DNA of 64,000 nt from Methanofollis formosanus. GTDB taxonomy: Archaea; Halobacteriota; Methanomicrobia; Methanomicrobiales; Methanofollaceae. Location of the stretch: contig NZ_CP037968.1 of the NCBI RefSeq assembly GCF_019633745.1, positions 2,300,789-2,364,788 on the forward strand. Direction: 5' to 3'. The notes beneath the pieces are model-generated. The model made no database searches. It was not told the DNA's origin and saw only the letters and a list, made by a program, of their open reading frames with translations. The stretch's first letter is position 1. Every line of letters starts with the position of its first letter. Both the position numbers and the translations under genes were made by a program. Positions 17,867-25,423 of the stretch are shown piece by piece.

Positions 17867-17971
17867 GATTGAATGCGCTGTTATTTTCGTGGAGATATGT
17901 ATAAAGATTTGTATTTTTATCTGGAAATAGGAGGGAATTAAACACATTCAGAAGAGGTGGAGCGCATGGAG
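17867..17971 (-). promoter_or_regulatory. Promoter/leader repeat, copy R2 (upstream of aminotransferase)
   Basis: On the minus strand a TATA-like AAATCTTTATACAT (about 17898-17912) lies some 45 bases before the aminotransferase ATG. The ~105-base leader is roughly 70-75% identical to R1 at 18645-18749; the distal ~35 bases (TTAAACA...ATTCAGAAG...GGTGGAGCGCATGGAG, plus strand) differ at only two positions. R2 also forms the last codons of the truncated guanylyltransferase gene. Confidence 0.65.
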
Positions 17972-18630
17972 AAGGCATGGGAGGAGTGGTTTGCGAAGGC
18001 TTCCGCGACCGCGGGGGCGAGGCGGCGGCACTCGGCCATGAAGAGCGCGGACGAGAAGAGAAACATCCCTGAGTTCCAGAGGTAGCCGTCGCGGAGATAT
18101 GCTTCGGCGGTCTCCTGGTCGGGCTTCTCGACGAAGGCGCCCACCGCGTGGCCGCCGGGCAGGTCGTCGCCGGGCCTGATATAGCCGTAGCCGGTGTGTG
18201 GGGAGGTGGGGGTGATGCCGAAGGTGACGAGGCGGTCCTTCGCGAGGGCGGCGGCGGCGCGGAAGGCCTTGGTGTACTCCTCGTCAGGGGTGACCAGCTG
18301 GTCAGAGGGGAGGACGGCGACGACGGCGTCCTCACCGTCCAGGGCCGTCATGCCGTAGACGATCGCCGGGAGGGTGTTTTTCCCCTCAGGCTCGACGAGC
18401 ACCCGGCCCCCGGCACCGATCGCCGCGAGCTGGTCGGCGACCAGGAAGCGGTGGGCGGCGTTGGTGACGACGTATACCTCCTCGGGCTCGGAGAAGAGAA
18501 GCGCCCGCTGCACCGTCTTCTGGAAGAGGGACTCGTTCTCGAAGAGGGGGATGAACTGTTTTGGGTAGCAGGTGCGGCTGAGGGGGAAGAGCCGCGTGCC
18601 GCTGCCGCCGGCAAGGATGAGGGTCTTCAT
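17938..18630 (-). pseudogene. Mannose-1-phosphate guanylyltransferase, truncated
   Basis: 230 residues against 464 in the full-length relative at 52782-54176. The nucleotidyltransferase core is present to about two thirds: 'LILAGGSGTRLFPLSR', 'YPKQF', 'VEPEGKNTLPAI', 'GYIRPGDDL', 'FVEKPD', 'LWNSGMFLF'. The reading frame then enters the R2 leader repeat and stops, so the rest of the GMP domain and the whole cupin isomerase domain are missing. Start at 18630 by homology. The truncation coincides exactly with a repeat, pointing to recombination between leaders. Activity is unlikely. Confidence 0.85.
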
Positions 18631-18644
18631 GGTGTGGTACTCCC

Positions 18645-18749
18645 GATAGATCGCGCTCTCATTTTCGCGTGTCAATTCATAAAGTTGTGCATTTTTTCCT
18701 GAAAAATGGGGATAGTTAAACAGATTCAGAAGGGGTGGAGCGCATGGAG
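18645..18749 (-). promoter_or_regulatory. Promoter/leader repeat, copy R1 (upstream of truncated guanylyltransferase)
   Basis: A TATA-like CAACTTTATGAATT on the minus strand (about 18676-18689) lies ~45 bases before the ATG at 18630. The leader aligns over its whole length with R2. Nothing similar was noticed upstream of the other glycan operons in the window. Confidence 0.6.
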
Positions 18750-19195
18750 GTGCTCCTTCGGTGCCTGGATCGCGATCCTGCATGGATGCCGACCCCCCTG
18801 CAATGTTCCCGGCAGGTTCGCCGATGGATCTCGTGGCGTCGCATCAGCGTCAGAAAAATCCGGCGGTATTGTCTCTTTCTCTGGTCTGAATCGCTAGAAT
18901 ACGTAAATTGTCCATCCCGATGGTTTTATGATTTTCAACCCGCAAACAATTGCCCTGAAACAGGGGGAAAATCCTACGACGTATACCCCCTGTGCGATTT
19001 GGCTCCGAGAGGTGCCGGTGACGGGAATACGCGTGAAAATCATCCGGAATCGGGCAGGTACTTTGGACCCTTGTTTCTTTGCGTTAGGAGACATGTGCGC
19101 CGGGCGGAAAAGGGACGCCGGGAGCTGACCCGGATGATGTGAAACATACCGACGTCAAAGGGCGAAGAATCGGGCCGTCAATGCAATGTGCTTGA
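18750..19195. other. Gap without recognisable gene
   Basis: Several short open frames exist on both strands (the longest ~66 codons on the plus strand from 18928) but none resembles a family I know, and none has a convincing ribosome site. This is the border between the glycan operon and the toxin-antitoxin island. Confidence 0.5.
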
Positions 19196-19462
19196 TCACA
19201 GTCCACGATACACGTTACGCCGGTGACGGACATAGAGAATTGTGATCCGCCTGCTTTCATGACAGACCTTATAGATAATTCTCTATTCGCCGGCCCGGAT
19301 GCGATAGAGAGATCCGGTACCGCTCAACTTCCGGGAACCGTGGGGTGCCGGCATTTCGGAAAGGGCTTCGATCTTCTTCAGAATGTCTGAAACCCTCTCG
19401 TGTGGCACGCCTGCAATGTCCTTCTCTACACTTGCCCTGAAAAAAATCTTATATGGGACCAT
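19196..19462 (-). pseudogene. RelE/ParE-type toxin interrupted by an amber stop
   Basis: The minus-strand frame starts with ATG at 19462, inside the end of the antitoxin gene, and reads 'VPYKIFFRASVEKDIAGVP', 'ILKKIEALSEMPAPHGSRKL', 'LYRIRAGE', stop, 'RIIYKVCHESRRITILYVRHR'. The last block is the C-terminal strand and catalytic region of RelE toxins. A single TAG (19283-19285) stands where the family has a Tyr codon ('RAGEYRIIY'). The rest is well preserved, so inactivation looks recent; a 59-residue product without the catalytic end would result. Too short for automated calling because of the stop. Confidence 0.75.
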
Positions 19463-19670
19463 TGGAGGTTGAAATTCGTTTTTTCATCTCGTCGAACGTG
19501 AGGGTCGATTCGTTGCGCCGTTCTGCCGCCACAGCCAGATCATGGAGATCCTCCTGCAACTGCTCGTACTCTTCGAGAGGGAGGATCACTGCAACTCGCT
19601 CCCCATGTTCGTCGGTAATATACTGTTCTTTTACCGCGCTCAATTGTTTCTGCCCCCTGAACATCACCAT
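19449..19670 (-). CDS. Antitoxin of the RelB/Phd-like group
   Basis: 73 residues: 'QYITDEHGERVAVILPLEEYEQLQEDLHDL' is the DNA-binding/dimerisation part of small antitoxins that partner RelE toxins, followed by a charged helix 'NESTLTFDEMKKRI'. The toxin gene starts within its last codons (14-base overlap), the normal co-translated arrangement. A TATA-like element stands just upstream. With its toxin broken it may persist as an orphan antitoxin. Confidence 0.75.
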   Translation of the reverse strand: MVMFRGQKQLSAVKEQYITDEHGERVAVILPLEEYEQLQEDLHDLAVAAERRNESTLTFDEMKKRISTSNGPI

Positions 19671-19681
19671 GTAGGGTGTGA

Positions 19682-19695
19682 GTCATATATAATCC
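19682..19695 (-). promoter_or_regulatory. TATA element of the RelB-RelE pair
   Basis: GGATTATATATGAC on the minus strand, about 12-25 bases before the ATG at 19670. This spacing predicts a nearly leaderless transcript, or a start at one of the downstream ATGs. Confidence 0.5.
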
Positions 19696-19977
19696 ATCCC
19701 ATGGGTCATCCGGGCACCATCTGCCGGTGCTCCTCCGGGCAGAAGAGATAGAAAGATCGTCCGGGGCTGGTCTCTTTCAGGAGTGCTTTAAAGATGTAGA
19801 AGGAGGGGTCGCGGAGGAGGACGGCATAACGAAGCGGTATAAGATCCTCCTCTCACCCAGCGGTATGCAGGACGCCGGCGGAGCGCTCCAACGCGTGTGG
19901 CAGGCGGCAGGGTCGACCAGATATCCCAGGATATATACGCGAACAACAGGAAAGTGATCACCATTCTATCGAACCAG

Positions 19978-20111
19978 TGGGTAGTGCTCCAGGCAATAAC
20001 TGATACCAAAAAAGTTCTCCCTGTGCGAATTTTTGTTATGAATACCGGTCACTGCTCGACGGAATTCGGTCAGATATTCTGAAATAGATTTTCATTCCGG
20101 GGCACTACCCA
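19978..20111. repeat. 134-bp MITE-like element with 13-bp inverted ends
   Basis: TGGGTAGTGCTCC at 19978-19990 and its complement at 20099-20111 (12 of 13 match) bracket 134 bp with no open frame. The right end abuts the hepT stop codon. No clear target duplication. The 280 bases to its left, back to the antitoxin promoter, hold no recognisable gene. Confidence 0.55.
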
Positions 20112-20112
20112 A

Positions 20113-20538
20113 TTATGTGTTCCCCGAAGATCGGTCGTGAAGATGCTCCAGGATGGCATCCCGGAATGCCGTGAGGGCACCGAGATCCTGGTGCAAAATT
20201 GCATAGACCTGTTCGAGGTCCAGATCCCGGTAGATGTGGACCAGGACGTTCCGGAATCCTGCCAGGGCCGAGAGATCACGGGTAAGCGGTTCCGAGAGAA
20301 TCCCGTTCTCGCCGAGGATCTCAAAAGTCTCGCGGTAACGTGCAGGTTTCCTGAGCCGCTCTTCTGCGATCAGATCGGTTGCACTATCGATCGCCGACTG
20401 GATCCCGACCAACATTGCATGAAAGACCATATTCCGGGTATCCCGATCAGAGAAGAACTGCTCCCTGGAGATGGATTGATATCGTTCCCGGCCCCCCATC
20501 GCATCCTGCAGTTCCCGCATGTGGTGAAGAATTCTCAT
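20113..20538 (-). CDS. hepT: HepT-type HEPN ribonuclease toxin
   Basis: 141 residues, mostly helical. The HepT signature R-x4-H-x-Y is present as 'RNVLVHIY' (RNase Arg and His plus the Tyr that the partner AMPylates). 'LSALAGFRNVLVHIY' is the conserved fourth helix. Its ATG overlaps the stop of the upstream mntA gene, the usual MntA-HepT order. MntA neutralises HepT by adenylylating this tyrosine in characterised systems. This copy looks intact. Confidence 0.85.
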   Translation of the reverse strand: MRILHHMRELQDAMGGRERYQSISREQFFSDRDTRNMVFHAMLVGIQSAIDSATDLIAEERLRKPARYRETFEILGENGILSEPLTRDLSALAGFRNVLVHIYRDLDLEQVYAILHQDLGALTAFRDAILEHLHDRSSGNT

Positions 20539-20972
20539 GTGACCTCTGGTGTAAGAAGCGAGCGGTCCATCCTCTCGCAGAGGGGCTTGAGATCGAGGTA
20601 CTTCGCCAGCACATCAGCCTCAAATGCAACTCGCAGGCCCTCATCCCTGGCAAAGACAACCCTTCCTGTCTTCACCACTTCGTACTGGAACTCCACGGGT
20701 GCGGTATTGAGAATCCGAAGATCCACCTCGTACCTCGGCCTGATGCATCGCTCCAGATCGGCTGCAATCTTCATGGCATACCTGAAGAGTTCATATGGAC
20801 TCCTTTCCCCGGAAACAATCAGCCCTATGTCGATGTCATGAAAGTCGCTTCGCACCAGGAACGAGCCATAGAGATAACCCAGCAGCAGATCCTCGACACC
20901 GGAGAGGCACCGGCTGATCTCTATGATCATCTGTTCTCTTTCAAGATCGTTCATATCCCGCCGGGGAGACAT
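20535..20972 (-). CDS. mntA: MntA-type nucleotidyltransferase antitoxin
   Basis: About 145 residues from the ATG at 20972 (ATG at 20954 is an alternative; neither has a strong ribosome site). It carries the minimal nucleotidyltransferase motif: 'YLYGSFLVRSDFHDIDIGLIV' (GS...D-x-D), then 'YEVDLRIL' with the third acidic residue. It is cognate to the hepT gene with which it overlaps by 4 bases. The open frame continues upstream to 21173 but that part has no resemblance to the family. Confidence 0.8.
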   Translation of the reverse strand: MSPRRDMNDLEREQMIIEISRCLSGVEDLLLGYLYGSFLVRSDFHDIDIGLIVSGERSPYELFRYAMKIAADLERCIRPRYEVDLRILNTAPVEFQYEVVKTGRVVFARDEGLRVAFEADVLAKYLDLKPLCERMDRSLLTPEVT

Positions 20973-21328
20973 AGTGACTTCAACCTGATACTTAGGGTTG
21001 GGTGAAAACAGCATAAAACTAGCGTTGCACTGAAAGCCTGGTGACACCGTACATCTATCCTTCTGCAGGATTCCGTCCAGAAGAGAAGAGATCAGGTGCC
21101 CTGGCGTTTGGTCGGCCGAAATCCCGGCGGTTGGGGGTAGCGATATTTGGATCGAGTGTGAAGAGGGGAACACTCCTCCTCACGCGAGGGATTGCATGCC
21201 GTCTGTCTTGAACCATGGTGAGGGATGATCTCCTCTTCCCTCTTCTACGACCTCATGCCAGACAGAGTACACGCTGATGAAAATCGATGGAGCAGCAGGT
21301 CTTTGCGAGGTGGATGAGCGGGGAGGAA
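20973..21328. other. Gap between mntA and the UPF0175 gene
   Basis: No gene recognised. In particular, no PIN-domain toxin, the common partner of UPF0175 antitoxins, can be read downstream of the UPF0175 gene on either strand. Confidence 0.5.
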
Positions 21329-21589
21329 TTACTGACCGCCTGTAGCATAGGCAATGTCCTGATCGAGATCCTCATCGGCATAGTGCCTGGGGATCTTCCG
21401 TGCTTCAAGCAATTTCTCCCATTCCCATCTGTTCACCCATGCGAGAGCACATGCCTTCCCTGACGAGAGGATGCCACGCTGGTAGAGCGCCAGGGCGAGT
21501 TCCTGTTGCAGCGCGGCCTGGATCGTATCGGGAGGAAGACGAAGTGCCTGGACGATACCGTGGGGCACCATGATCGTGACGTCTGACAT
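21329..21589 (-). CDS. UPF0175 family antitoxin-like protein (orphan)
   Basis: 86 residues from the ATG at 21589, preceded by GGTGA. The fold reads as the short helical UPF0175 type: 'VTIMVPHGIVQALRLP', 'ALQQELALALYQRGILSSGKA' and 'NRWEWEKLLEARKIPRHY'. Members usually sit beside a PIN-domain nuclease as its antitoxin; none is seen here. It lies among HEPN/MNT genes, and its promoter side carries hepT debris. Confidence 0.7.
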   Translation of the reverse strand: MSDVTIMVPHGIVQALRLPPDTIQAALQQELALALYQRGILSSGKACALAWVNRWEWEKLLEARKIPRHYADEDLDQDIAYATGGQ

Positions 21590-21664
21590 CGTTTCTTCAC
21601 CTGATGAATGGGGATAGGGTGAAGATCGTATAAGAGTAGTGCTGGAATCGGCGAGGTTAACCTC

Positions 21665-21957
21665 GCTCCCCACCGCATCCCGACGCCCGCAGGAAGGCCT
21701 CGATCTCCTGCCTGAACTGAGCGAAATCTCCGATATGCTCCTGCAGGATCGAAAAAGTAAGGGCATCGTCGAATTGCCCCGGAGCGGTGGACGACAATGT
21801 TTCTGAACCCTTTCATCGCCTTGAGATTCTTGAACATCGCTCTGCTGAGGACTCCGTGCCGGATCAGGTGGTCAACGATATCCTCGTCCTTGCCGGGCAC
21901 GCCGAGACGGAGGTCGGTGTTGAGCATCGCACAGATATCGAAGACATTCTCAATCTT
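21665..21957 (-). pseudogene. HepT remnant, active-site Tyr lost, fused to HD fragment
   Basis: Clearly homologous at DNA level to the intact hepT at 27444-27899. The copy begins abruptly at 'ENVFDICAMLNTDLRLGVPG', keeps 'NLKAMKGFRNIVVHR' but has Ser in place of the signature Tyr (R-x4-H-x-S), and is frameshifted a few codons later by one inserted base in the 'GAIDDA' region. The conserved 3' DNA ('ATCTCCTGCCTGAACTGAGC' on the plus strand) continues after the frameshift. Confidence 0.8.
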
Positions 21958-22409
21958 TTCCAGAGCCGTTCCATCTCCTCGCTCTCGATGAGCCTGAGCG
22001 TCATCGCCTCGTGGTCCCGGGCAGGGGGAAACAGGTCTTCTGATGCATGAGAAAAAGGAGCATGACCAATATCATGGACAAGAGCTGCCATTCTCACGGT
22101 GCGTCGGTAATACTCTTTCTCATAATCGCCATCGATTTCCAGAACATCAGGAGAGCTGGTATTAACCACAATATCATAGATCCGTGTTGCCAGTTCCATG
22201 ACGCCAGGGGAGTGCTCAAAGCGTCTGTGGGTTGCACCAGGACAGACCAGATATGTCAATGCAAACTGGTGGATATGACGAAGGCGCTGCACCGATACTG
22301 AGTTCAGAACCTGTCTCTCCTCCGAATCCAGATGAATAAACGCATACATCGGGTCCCTGATCTCGTGGTTATTTTTCCTTGCCATTTCCTCTGCCCTCTT
22401 CTCAAACAC
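21864..22409 (-). pseudogene. HD-superfamily phosphohydrolase (COG1078-like), C-terminally truncated chimera
   Basis: The first ~155 residues are a good dGTPase/COG1078-type HD domain: 'IRDPMYAFIHLDSEERQVL', 'VQRLRHIHQFALTYLVCPGA', 'THRRFEHSPGVMELA' and the metal-binding 'ALVHDIGHAPFSH'. Intact members are ~400 residues. At 'MERLWKR' (about 21958) the DNA switches to hepT sequence, translated in a wrong frame to a stop at 21864. Met at 22385 is an alternative start. It is a recombinant pseudogene of two unrelated genes. Confidence 0.75.
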
Positions 22410-22678
22410 ACCACAGAATTCTACCCATTACGCGGCAGATTACAGTCTTCAGACATACCTGGAGAACAGGAGTAGATCTATCGTCCGATATGAGTCCACC
22501 GTACCCGGAGAGGACGGCGCACCATCGAAAGGTGATTATGATGGGTACGTCCCCCTTGATGGCAGTCGAACTGTCGCCTCTCAGAGTGAGGGGACTCCAT
22601 CATCAGGACATGTTCGCCAGCGGTATGAAGACCCCCATGATACCCTGCCGGATAATCTGGTCTTTTTCTCTTCCACTT

Positions 22679-23158
22679 TCACGATCCTTCCTGGAGCCGC
22701 ACTGCTTCTTCCCTGAGGCGTGAGATCTCTCCCTGATGGAGCCGTTCCATGAAATCAAGAAGGTCTGCGCAGAACGCCTCAGCCTCTTCTATGGAGTCCT
22801 TGACCTCCTCCGCCGTGATTGCAAAGTCCACATAATACTGTTTATCGATGCGATCCCTTTTGGCGGCGGCAATGCGGGAACTGTCAATGCCATACAGTCT
22901 CTCCAGAAGGATCATCGCACCGGTGTGGTTCTCGCATTTTATGCCAGTCTTGAAAAGGAGGGCCAGCACCATGTAGTACATGCTGTAATATGCCATCGAT
23001 ACGGTTTCTTCAAGCCGCCCGTTCTCCAGCAGGATCTTTGCGGAGATGAGATAACTCTCAGATTTCTTCCGGTATGCCTCCTGGACCTGAACACTGGGAT
23101 CGACGACCCTGATCTTTCCTTCTCTGAAGAGTTTATTCAAAAAATTTTGTGTTTTCAT
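22679..23158 (-). CDS. HEPN-domain protein (PF05168-type), partner of HTH-nucleotidyltransferase
   Basis: 159 residues. 'AYRKKSESYLISAKILLENGRLEETVSMAYYSMYYMVLALLFKTGI' and 'NHTGAMILLERLYG' are typical HEPN helices. Instead of the R-x4-6-H nuclease motif it has 'RIDKQYY', so RNase activity is doubtful. It overlaps by 26 bases the upstream nucleotidyltransferase gene, and the pair forms a HEPN-MNT module. The same arrangement occurs again at 24457-25423. Confidence 0.8.
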   Translation of the reverse strand: MKTQNFLNKLFREGKIRVVDPSVQVQEAYRKKSESYLISAKILLENGRLEETVSMAYYSMYYMVLALLFKTGIKCENHTGAMILLERLYGIDSSRIAAAKRDRIDKQYYVDFAITAEEVKDSIEEAEAFCADLLDFMERLHQGEISRLREEAVRLQEGS

Positions 23159-23678
23159 AATACCGTTCGACTCCTTTCACGATGACATGATTCTTTACGA
23201 TCTCCTGGATCAGTAAATTTTCCGGTTCCCAGGGCCCGATCTTTATACTGAGCCGCGAGTGACACCTTTCCAGCTCCCGCTTCACCTCTCGATCGTCCGT
23301 CTCGATATAGACGTCGATGTCGCTCTTCGGGTCCGCGGTCCCCTTCGCATAGCTCCCGAAGAGCACGACAAGGGGGATGTCCTGTCTCTCCTGAAGTGTC
23401 CTGACGACAGACCTCAGATGGGGGGCCTGTTCGATCAATATTCCGAGCGCGTACCACTCTGTCATGAATATATACACCCGCGCTTCAAGGGTTTTTTTCA
23501 GGAAATATACTCTATTTTTCCCTTCTGTCCTGAAGTCGACGACATTCCCGTCTAAAAGATTCTTGAGTTTCCGCAGTATGGTCGTGTGTGAGGTACCTAG
23601 ATCTTTTGCGAGTTTGCGGGGGTGTGCGTCGCCCCTGAGCAGGTGAGCGATGATCTTGATGGTTACGTTTTGTTCCAC
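23133..23678 (-). CDS. Winged-helix DNA-binding domain fused to MNT nucleotidyltransferase
   Basis: 181 residues. Residues 1-65 form a winged helix ('KIIAHLLRGDAHPRKLAKDL', 'TSHTTILRKLKNLLDGN', 'FRTEGKNRVYFLKK'); residues ~95-150 are the nucleotidyltransferase: 'LVVLFGSYAKGTADPKSDIDVYI' with GS...D-x-D. The DNA-binding part could make the module autoregulatory, a role conventional MntA-HepT pairs leave to other factors. Its stop overlaps the HEPN gene. Function inferred from domain content. Confidence 0.82.
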   Translation of the reverse strand: MEQNVTIKIIAHLLRGDAHPRKLAKDLGTSHTTILRKLKNLLDGNVVDFRTEGKNRVYFLKKTLEARVYIFMTEWYALGILIEQAPHLRSVVRTLQERQDIPLVVLFGSYAKGTADPKSDIDVYIETDDREVKRELERCHSRLSIKIGPWEPENLLIQEIVKNHVIVKGVERYYENTKFFE

Positions 23679-23942
23679 ATGGAACTTATTTGAACCAATG
23701 GTAGAAAAAAATAGCGTCTCTCCAGGGTGGTGTGTCTCCTGTTCTCAGGGTCTTCTCCTGGTCCTCGATGCTCAGAGATATGCGACTCGATCCTGTGGTC
23801 TGCTACGGCCAGACACGGTCTTTCTCCATTATGCCAGAGGGGATGAAGGAAGATACTCTGGGCAAGGATGAGGGGGGAGACATTCAAGGGAGCGACCCCA
23901 TGGCAACTCTTATCTTTCCCGATTCAGATAGGAGAAGATCAG

Positions 23943-24233
23943 ATGAGCCTGTATGCAGATGTGCTGGAAAAAAGGGAAGAAATCCTGCGGGTCGCAGCAG
24001 GCCACGGCGCCCGTACGATCCGGCTCTTCGGCTCGGGTGTCAGGGGTGAGGAGACCCCGGAGAGCGACATCGATCTGCTCGTTGAATTTGAACCCGGACG
24101 AAATCTCCTCGACCACGTCGCCCTCGTCCAGGACCTGGAGGATCTGCTCGGCCGCACGGTCGACGTCGTGACCGAGGGTGGACTGCACTGGTATATCAGG
24201 GACCGCATCCACGAGGAGGCCGCCCCCCTGTGA
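23943..24233 (+). CDS. mntA: MntA-type nucleotidyltransferase antitoxin, duplicated copy 1
   Basis: 96 residues from the ATG at 23943 (GGAGAAGAT upstream). 'IRLFGSGVRGEETPESDID' carries the nucleotidyltransferase motif and 'RTVDVVTEG' the third acidic strand. The DNA from about 23891 to 24420 is almost identical to 26700-27220, so this is one of two recent duplicates. The stop overlaps the GTG start of a hepT gene (GTGA). That hepT is truncated, so this antitoxin has no complete cognate toxin next to it. Confidence 0.85.
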   Translation: MSLYADVLEKREEILRVAAGHGARTIRLFGSGVRGEETPESDIDLLVEFEPGRNLLDHVALVQDLEDLLGRTVDVVTEGGLHWYIRDRIHEEAAPL

Positions 24234-24420
24234 AAGACGACCGGCTGTACCTCATCCATATCCTCGAGTGTGCCGGCAGGATCGAGTCCTACACCCGGGG
24301 AGGTCGGGACGCGTTCATGGCATCCCCGATGGTGCAGGATGCGGTGGTCCGGAACTTCGAGATCATCGGCGAGGCGGTGAAGCAGGTCTCAGAACAGGTG
24401 AAAGAAAAACGTCCCGATGT
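24230..24420 (+). pseudogene. HepT, 3'-truncated (copy 1)
   Basis: Begins correctly with 'DDRLYLIHILECAGRIESYTRGG' and 'VVRNFEIIGEAVKQVSE' but homology to the copy at 27038 ends at 'KEKRPDV' (about 24420). The R-x4-H-x-Y helix and C-terminus are missing and the frame runs on into unrelated DNA to 24535. The break lies just before the 3' end of the convergent HEPN gene at 24457. Confidence 0.8.
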
Positions 24421-24456
24421 TACTCTGCATCCCGCGGCCCCATCGGGCAGGACTGT

Positions 24457-24882
24457 TCACTCAAGGACGCTCCTGACCTGGTCGAGCACCGCCTTTGCCG
24501 ACGTCACCACATCGTGGGCATCCTTTTCTGAATAGACACACCCGTAATCTGCGCCCTCACGCGTACGCATCGCAAAGATGAAGTCCTCAAGTACAGAGGG
24601 GAGCAAGATTTTTTCATCGATATAAAGCGCTTCGACAGCATACCGAAGGCACGTGTGGCTCTTTTCTCGATATCCTCTGGCAAACACCAGCGCACGAAGG
24701 GCGTGAAACTGTGCATAGTATCCCTGGATGATCGCCCACTTCATGTTTCCCTCTGCAAGCGAGTGCTCGGCAGCATGGCGATCGTCGTCCGCCTCTCGCA
24801 GTTCTCTTTCGACCCATGTCCCATCGACTGGGATGCGCACGATCTTCCCTCGCCGCAGGCACTGCTCAAACTGATGCTTCAT
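24457..24882 (-). CDS. HEPN-domain protein (PF05168-type), second HTH-MNT partner
   Basis: 141 residues: 'LREADDDRHAAEHSLAEGNMKWAIIQGYYAQFHALRALVFARGY', 'KSHTCLRYAVEAL' and 'RTREGADYGCVYS'. The last block is the R-x-x-A-D-Y motif of PF05168 HEPN proteins. It overlaps the upstream HTH-nucleotidyltransferase gene by 17 bases. Only distantly similar to the HEPN protein at 22679, so the two modules are not a recent duplication. Confidence 0.8.
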   Translation of the reverse strand: MKHQFEQCLRRGKIVRIPVDGTWVERELREADDDRHAAEHSLAEGNMKWAIIQGYYAQFHALRALVFARGYREKSHTCLRYAVEALYIDEKILLPSVLEDFIFAMRTREGADYGCVYSEKDAHDVVTSAKAVLDQVRSVLE

Positions 24883-25423
24883 CGTACTCCTCGATCAACA
24901 TTTTCCCACCAAGGATGCGCTCATAGAGGCCCGGATCTGTTCTCTTCAATGAACGGAATTCACCGGGCGTGAGGATGATCGGCGAGATCTCGCGGTCAAG
25001 CCCGGCCTGGGCCGCGGCAATCGTCTCTGCGACCCTGATTTTATCATCGGTTTCGAGAAACAGATCGATGTCGCTCTCATTGGTGTCTTCCCCGCTTGCC
25101 GCGCTCCCGAAGAGTATCGTCCGCCTCACCTCCCCCCGCAGGCTGAGGACCAGCGGGTTAATGTCGAGAAGAGTGGCACAGACCTTCACCTCGCGAAGGA
25201 GCGGGCTTTCCATCGCTGCCCGGTACAGCACCAGACGTCCTCTCTCCTCACGGTGGAGCAGACCGGCCTCTGACAGGCGGGCAAGTGTTTCACTCGCCGA
25301 TCCTGTTCCCAGGTGGAGCAACCGGGCAATCTCACGGACATAAAATCCTTTATGGTAGTTTCTGCCCAGAAATCTGAGCAGCAGAAACGACGTCCTGGAG
25401 AGTATGTTCGTATCTTCGAACAT
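24866..25423 (-). CDS. Winged-helix domain fused to MNT nucleotidyltransferase, second copy
   Basis: About 185 residues from the ATG at 25423; the open frame extends to 25489 without family resemblance. Winged helix: 'SRTSFLLLRFLGRNYHKGFY', 'VREIARLLHLGTGSASETLA', 'GLLHREERGRLVLYRA'. Nucleotidyltransferase: 'RRTILFGSAASGEDTNESDI' followed by D-L-F. The C-terminal ~40 residues ('FRSLKRTDPGLYERILGGK') are typical of HTH-MNT proteins. Same domain order and partner as 23133-23678. Confidence 0.82.
   Translation of the reverse strand: MFEDTNILSRTSFLLLRFLGRNYHKGFYVREIARLLHLGTGSASETLARLSEAGLLHREERGRLVLYRAAMESPLLREVKVCATLLDINPLVLSLRGEVRRTILFGSAASGEDTNESDIDLFLETDDKIRVAETIAAAQAGLDREISPIILTPGEFRSLKRTDPGLYERILGGKMLIEEYDEASV

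Noticed and set aside
18928-19128. 66-codon plus-strand frame in the gap before the toxin island
   Set aside because: No family resemblance, no ribosome site, and codon pattern not distinct from overlapping frames.
19283-19285. In-frame TAG in relE as a possible pyrrolysine codon
   Set aside because: Pyrrolysine is known mainly in methylamine-using methanogens and their methyltransferases; no such context exists here and the homologous position is Tyr, so a nonsense mutation is simpler.
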